A stretch of DNA of 64,000 bases from Leptobrachium leishanense. Lineage: Eukaryota; Chordata; Amphibia; Anura; Megophryidae. Positions 59,392 through 64,000 of this stretch are shown here, piece by piece; position 1 is the first letter of the stretch; every line of letters starts with the position of its first letter. The DNA lies in the NCBI GenBank assembly GCA_009667805.1, contig CM019064.1, positions 113,062,328 to 113,126,327 on the forward strand. The letters are read 5' to 3'. The notes under the pieces were generated by a model. The model had not been told where the DNA came from. It saw nothing but the letters and a program-made list of their open reading frames with translations, and made no database searches. A program made the position numbers and the translations under genes.

Positions 59392-59434
59392 GGCTCAACG
59401 CGTTTCCCTGGTATAAACCAGCGTCATCAGGAGC
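59392..59434 (-). ncRNA. Hammerhead-like ribozyme motif, copy 4
   Basis: On the minus strand: stem I GCTC/GAGC, core CTGATGA, stem II CTGG/CCAG (closed by C-G with a one-base bulge) around TTTATA, GAAA, CGCG, TT. Same box order as copies 1-3 with a different stem II sequence. Confidence 0.5.
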
Positions 59435-59811
59435 AGAGAGTGCAGCCTACTTGTTGCATTGGCTTGAGTGTAAGACTTCTTTTTCATTTGTTAAATTGGG
59501 GTTACCCCCATCACCAACAGTGGCAAGAGCCTTTTTTCTATGTTCAATAGATTGCTTCCCACAATTATCTTGGTACACCCTGCGAATGTTTTTGCTCCAA
59601 CATTATGCTGCCAGCTGCCATGTGCCGTGAAGTCAGACCATTCCATGGGACCATCCCTGGCGCACAAACGTCATCGCACCTGTGCACAATGTCATTTTCA
59701 AGTTTCCCCCGGTGAATGCCTGAATGGGAAGGGGGGTCCTTTGGGCACAAATATAAGAGTGCCATTGCTGGAAAAGTCACAGTCTGACCTTTCCTACAAT
59801 GTGCCTCTTAA

Positions 59812-61077
59812 CCCCTTAGTGTCCAATGATGCACTGAGCAAGTCCTGCGCTTTCCTGCTGGGGTGTGGTGGACTCACTCAGCGTGTCGTCACAGTCCCAC
59901 GGTCTGGCACCGATTGCAGACTGCTCCCTGAGATGGGCACTATGACGCCTTAAAGGGACTCCCCCAGCCAAGCAGGGAAGTCCCTATGGTGGAGATGCCT
60001 CCTAAACCATGGCAGGTAGAGGGTCATGTTTGGTGTCCTTAGAAAGACCAGAGCAATATGACCAGGTTATGTGTAAAAATAAAAAAGTTATTTTTCTTAA
60101 ATGCAGCTCTATTGTTCACTTTTCAATTATATTGTGAACATTGGTACTGCACTAACTCACCTTCTCATTTTCCACGATACCAGCAAGTGTGAAGGCAAAG
60201 GCACAATGCGTTATTGCGCATTGGTTCATCGAAAACCTAAGCCGCTGCACTGCTTCAGGGGTCACAGGGGACACTTTAAAACACTGCGTTTCTGATTTTA
60301 ACACCACAGTAGGTTAAAGTGAGGCGTCATTGAAAAGGTCAGAGTCTGGCCTTTCCATTGATTCTAAATATGACCATGTAATGTGTAAAAATAAAAAAAG
60401 GAAGAAATTTATATGCAAACTTTACTTTTTTTTTCTTTTCTCACTTCTAAGACAGTGGCATTATGTGCTTTGACTTGTAAAGCAAACAATCCCACTGATC
60501 TAACTCACCTTCTCATTTCCCATGACAGGAAATGTGGAGATGATGGAGCATAACATTATTATGATTGGTCCATCTAAAACACAAGCAGAAGAGCTTTGGA
60601 CCCTTTTTACACCCTGAAAACTCATGTTAGGTGTCATTGGACAGGTCTGAGTCTCGCCTTTTCTAATGATACCAAACATGACCATTACAAAACAATGATA
60701 TTGTCCATTTGTCACGTATAAAATGAGCAATATCACTGCTGTTACTCATCTTATCGTTTCCCACACCAGAAGCAAGGTCAGTGTTTTATACAAAGGCATT
60801 TTAGTAAAACAGAATGCTCCAAAATAGAAGCAAAAATTGTGGTCGTTTTGGTTACAATTGCATATTTTCTTAGCAAAATACAGTAACAAGTTCCCATTTC
60901 AAATTTTTTTTTAACAAGGTTTGGATGATAAAATGTGAAAAAAAAAATCATTTTACACGCTGTAAATGATTGAAATTTGCATGGAAATTAATTTTTTCTT
61001 TTATATTTTTTTATGATGAGCACAAATGGTCAAAAACAGCTCAGCACACGGGGTGAAATGGCTCAGCAGTGATAGGG
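59812..61077. mobile_element. piggyBac-like non-autonomous element with degenerate tandem modules
   Basis: TTAA at 59808-59811 and 61078-61081; left end CCCCTTAGTGTCC resembles the CCCCTTAGTGACC end of the 5.8-kb piggyBac. Three diverged modules beginning TAACTCACCTTCTCATTTYCC start near 60151, 60502 and 60742. Each contains a TCATTGRAMAGGTC-type hairpin. No transposase. Confidence 0.65.
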
Positions 61078-61160
61078 TTAATAACCCCAAAGTACACCCA
61101 GGTAAAGTGCTGATACCATTGATCAGAATCTGTATTATATGTCTGCTGAGAATATTCTAT

Positions 61161-61351
61161 CAGGGTTATTCAGAGAGAGTGAAAAGCAGAATGATGACTG
61201 GAGAATGAAAAATTCTAGGTCAAAATAGCCGATTTGGAAAGTGAGATGAAAGGGAGAATTTTTCTGGTTTGGCTATTTTGACCTAGAATTTTTCATTCTC
61301 CAGTCATTCTCCAGTCATTCTCCTGCTTTTCACGCTCGCTGAATAACCCTG
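61161..61351. mobile_element. Small palindromic MITE (about 190 bp)
   Basis: CAGGGTTATTCAGAGAGAGT at the left, GCTGAATAACCCTG at the right, and near-complete internal complementarity. Sibling of 35553-35733. Confidence 0.82.
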
Positions 61352-61467
61352 TTGGTATTTTTTCTGAACTTTAGTTTGACATAGTACATGTTTATAGAGT
61401 TATGTAATTGTGAGATTTCCACAACTGATAGTGGAGAGACAAGTAGTATTTTTTTTGTAATTATTAT

Positions 61468-62097
61468 TTCTTTTTAATATAATTTTATTGGAAAATTACA
61501 AATGCGATAGTGATATCTTAACAAAAAAACAGTAGCAACTTTCCATGTTTTTACAGAGAAGAGAAATAGAAGGGGGGGGGGGGAGAAAGGAAAAGAGAAG
61601 GGGAAAGGGAGGTGCCCATACCCCCAAAGGACAGAAAAGTAGAAAAACGAAGAACAAAAAGGGCCCAAAAGAGGTTAAGCACATCAGCAAGAGGGAAGCC
61701 ATTCCTCAGAGAGGCTCAACACCCTGGCAATGACAATCTAGTATCGTGTAATAACACCTCTAAATCAGATCTGCGTCCATCCGAGCCAGCCATGGGGTCC
61801 ACGTCTTATAATAAGCCTGAAGCATGTCACTGGATATGGCCGTGAGTTCGTCCATGAGCTGGACATCCCGCAGCTTTGGGAGAACTCTGGAAAAAGAAGG
61901 GACCGATGGACTATTCCAATCCTCAGCCAGAACCCGTCGAGTGACCAAGGTAACTTTAGAAAACAACTTATGCTCAGTATGTGAAAAGTCCGAAAGTGGT
62001 CTAGAAAGAATAAAGGATAAGGGATCCATGGAGACCTCCTTAGAGAATGTAGAGATGAGAACAGCTTGGACCTGCGACCAAAAGACTAGTATTTAAG
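61468..62097 (-). pseudogene. LINE-1 3' end (ORF2 C-terminus and 3'UTR)
   Basis: The minus strand encodes an ORF2-like tail from about 62090 to 61760: KEVSMDPLSFILSRPLSDF, then a PSFSRVLPKLRDVQLMDELT segment, and YKTWTPWLA close to the stop. This matches the L1 ORF2 C-terminal pattern of a cytosolic helical region followed by a WxPW-type end. A pyrimidine-rich 3'UTR with a C-run follows, then AATAAAATTATATTAAAAAG at the 3' end near 61470. The copy is 5'-truncated. Assigned by pattern, so moderate certainty. Confidence 0.6.
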
Positions 62098-62448
62098 GAT
62101 TTTTTTATTCTTATTTTATGTTCCTAGGTGAATTGTGATGACTGCTTTACTTACCAAGGTTATAAGCAACAAAATGAATTGTAAATGCATCGAATTTAAG
62201 ACCAGTGTTAATTTCCTATAAAGAAACAGATCTGTATTGAGCCTCTGGGTTTTGCAGATTGTTTGTGTTTAATTTGCCATGAACAATGAGCTTCCTAGCA
62301 ACTCATTCATAAAACAGGAGTGGTTATTTGCTTATACTGTAGTACAAGAATAAAAGATTAGCTATTTGTGTGTTTATTCTCTTCACTACCAGGCAATTTG
62401 CAATTTCCCATAAAATATCATGGAGTCAGGGGTTTTTCGGAAAATCAA

Positions 62449-62639
62449 TTTTAATGAATTATACAGAAAAAATATACTGGAATATTCCCAATGTATTTTT
62501 TTGCTGTAGTAGCCCAATTTGAAAGGCAGATGTCGCCAAATATTGACCAAAAAGTGCTATTGCTGCTGGAGCTTGGTGCTGCAGCAACTGAGGATTCTGG
62601 TTTTAGGTCAAACTGTTTTAGCACCTCGGGTGTCATACC
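62449..62639 (-). CDS. Possible terminal exon of an unidentified gene
   Basis: A strong acceptor (TGGTTGTTGTTCCTCAG) precedes 62639 on the minus strand. It is followed by an open frame MTPEVLKQFDLKPESSVAAA, a Ser/Asn-rich linker, then FWSIFGDICLSNWATTAKKY and a stop at about 62453. Codon use looks protein-like and the frame is unbroken, but I recognise no family. It could be a last exon, a repeat fragment or chance. Confidence 0.25.
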
Positions 62640-62820
62640 TGAGGAACAACAACCAGTGGAGCACAAAAAAAAAACTTTTTGCATTTCACTCTTATTAATA
62701 GTACTTTCACTTTAGTGAAGAATTCAATCAAGTTAGAGATACTTATCTCCTCATATTATTAGTATTACACAGAACCCAAATACTTCCCTGTCTCCACAAA
62801 CAGATTAAAGACAGACCTTT

Positions 62821-63672
62821 AGGCTGGTGTCAGACTAGCGCATTTTTAACGTGCGTTTAGGCTAGGGTCAGACTAACGCATTTTTCGCCTTGTCTGTGAA
62901 AAAGTGCGTTCGAACGAATGGACGCATTTTTTTCACGGAATACGCGATAGCGGTCATACGATGCGCCTTTTCGTCCGTGATTTTGTACGGATCATCAATA
63001 AAACACTTTTTGTGTCTGGACGTTATGTTGGCCGGACATTAGCAGCGTCTGACGTCTCCCAATCACGCACACACGCCTCTAGCGGACGCAGCGCACTCTG
63101 TACGTCCGTACTAGCAGTTTGACATTCTAGAAAGAATGCGTTCGTTGGCCACTTGCGTTGCGCGGACGAACATTCGTGCGGCCGTACTTCGTATGTTCCC
63201 CGGCATTGGACGTCATTTGCTGCTAACACGGCCGTGATTTTGTGCGTCTAAACGCACGTTAAAACTGCTTTCGTCTGACCCTAGCCTAAGGCGCACTTAA
63301 TCACGGCCGCAGTAGCAGCAAATGACGCGCAATGACGGCCAATATAAGAAGAACGGTCGCACGAAAGTCTGGCCAGTGAAACGCAAGTGGAAAATGAACG
63401 CATTTTTTCGAGAATGCAGAACCGCTAGTACGGACATACAGAGTGCGCTGCGGCGGCGTGTATGCGTGATTAGGAGACGTCAGACGCTGCTCATGTCCGG
63501 CCAACATAACGTCCAGACACCCAAAGTTTCCTGGTTTGGATCCGTAACAAATCACGCACGAAAATGCGCATCGTATGACCGTTTTCGTGCATTCCGTGAA
63601 AAAATACGCCAATGCGTTCGGATGCACTTTGACGGTCGCTGCAAATAATGCGTTCATTTGACCCTAGCCTAA
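62821..63672. repeat. Nested foldback elements (TAGGCTAGGGTCAGACTA ends)
   Basis: TAGGCTGGTGTCAGACTAGC starts at about 62821, TAGGCTAGGGTCAGACTAAC at 62862, its complement near 63270-63289, and another complement at 63655-63672. Sequence of the left half (CGTATGACCGCTATCGCG and TCCGGCCAACATAACGTCCA blocks) returns inverted in the right half. CpG-rich; open frames on both strands are mirror artefacts. Confidence 0.7.
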
Positions 63673-63858
63673 TATAGCGGATACCAGTTCATAAATAACT
63701 AGTTAATAATCCAATACCGATTCTTCTTTTTTTTTTGAGCCATAAAATTACATAAATGTTATATAGTGACCATAACAATATTTAACTCCCGGTGTGCACA
63801 TTGTCTGCCATTCACTTGCCAGTTGATCCCCAACTGATACTCAGACATCACTTCCTGC

Positions 63859-64000
63859 TTAGGCTAGGGTCAGAGTGGGGCAGTCGGAACGCGCGTGCAG
63901 GCGCACTAAATCACGGCGGCAGTAGCAGCACATAACGGCCAATGACGGCCAATATACGCAGTACGTGCGTACAAAAGTGCGCCGACACCACGCAACCGGC
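63859..64000. repeat. Foldback element of the same family, cut by the window end
   Basis: TTAGGCTAGGGTCAGAGTGG begins near 63859 and is followed by the GGCGGCAGTAGCAGCA block also seen at 63303-63320. Confidence 0.6.

Noticed and set aside
63301..63657. 118- and 108-codon overlapping frames on opposite strands
   Set aside because: Mirror frames of a foldback repeat with no protein similarity.

Overview
This window reads as a large, repeat-rich vertebrate genome, most likely an anuran amphibian. It holds exons of one recognisable host gene on the minus strand, CCDC181, whose introns are filled with nested transposable elements of frog type. These include Tc1/mariner elements, a Uribo-like piggyBac, hAT elements, TTAA-flanked MITEs, a Ty3/Gypsy element, an L1 remnant, hammerhead-bearing repeats and an endogenous retrovirus. 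No bacterial-type genes, CRISPR arrays, rRNA or tRNA genes are seen.

Host gene. CCDC181 coding exons lie at 8964-9074, 4315-5157 and 1764-1910 (minus). All junctions are phase 0 with consensus splice sites, and the remaining 3' exons are beyond the left edge. The first coding exon carries a 5'UTR with its own acceptor, so a noncoding exon lies upstream. A CpG-rich block at 36.0-36.3 kb has two perfect RFX X-boxes, a CRE and a strong minus-strand donor. It is the best candidate promoter, which would make intron 1 about 27 kb long.

Left half (0-31.5 kb). There is a head-to-head inverted repeat with hammerhead-like motifs (2.3-3.1 kb), a Tc1 split by a TTAA MITE (5.2-7.4 kb), and a TIR element (7.6-8.5 kb). 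A Ty3/Gypsy element spans 10767-20080 with a 5-bp target duplication. Its right LTR holds a hAT element and a second Tc1, which itself holds a solo LTR. Its integrase region holds a 294-bp insertion with a canonical hammerhead ribozyme fold. Next come hAT elements with internal minisatellites and a 5.8-kb piggyBac (25117-30907) nested in a TIR element. The piggyBac carries a broken transposase, a telomere-like array and a homogeneous 383-bp tandem array.

Right half (31.5-64 kb). There are MITEs, Penelope-like sequences with hammerhead-like motifs, and the promoter block. An 8.8-kb gamma/epsilon-type provirus (41143-49917, minus) follows, then AT-rich sequence, a hAT, a mariner element with a solo LTR, a piggyBac-like element, an L1 3' end and foldback elements.

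Most striking. The provirus carries a host-type opioid growth factor receptor (OGFr/OGFRL1-like) domain inside pol, between RNase H and integrase and in frame with integrase. Its two 684-bp LTRs differ at one base although gag, RT, integrase and env are all damaged. This implies recent mobilisation of an already defective copy by proteins supplied in trans. Lentiviral dUTPase occupies the same position in pol, so this looks like an independent capture of a host domain at a tolerant site.
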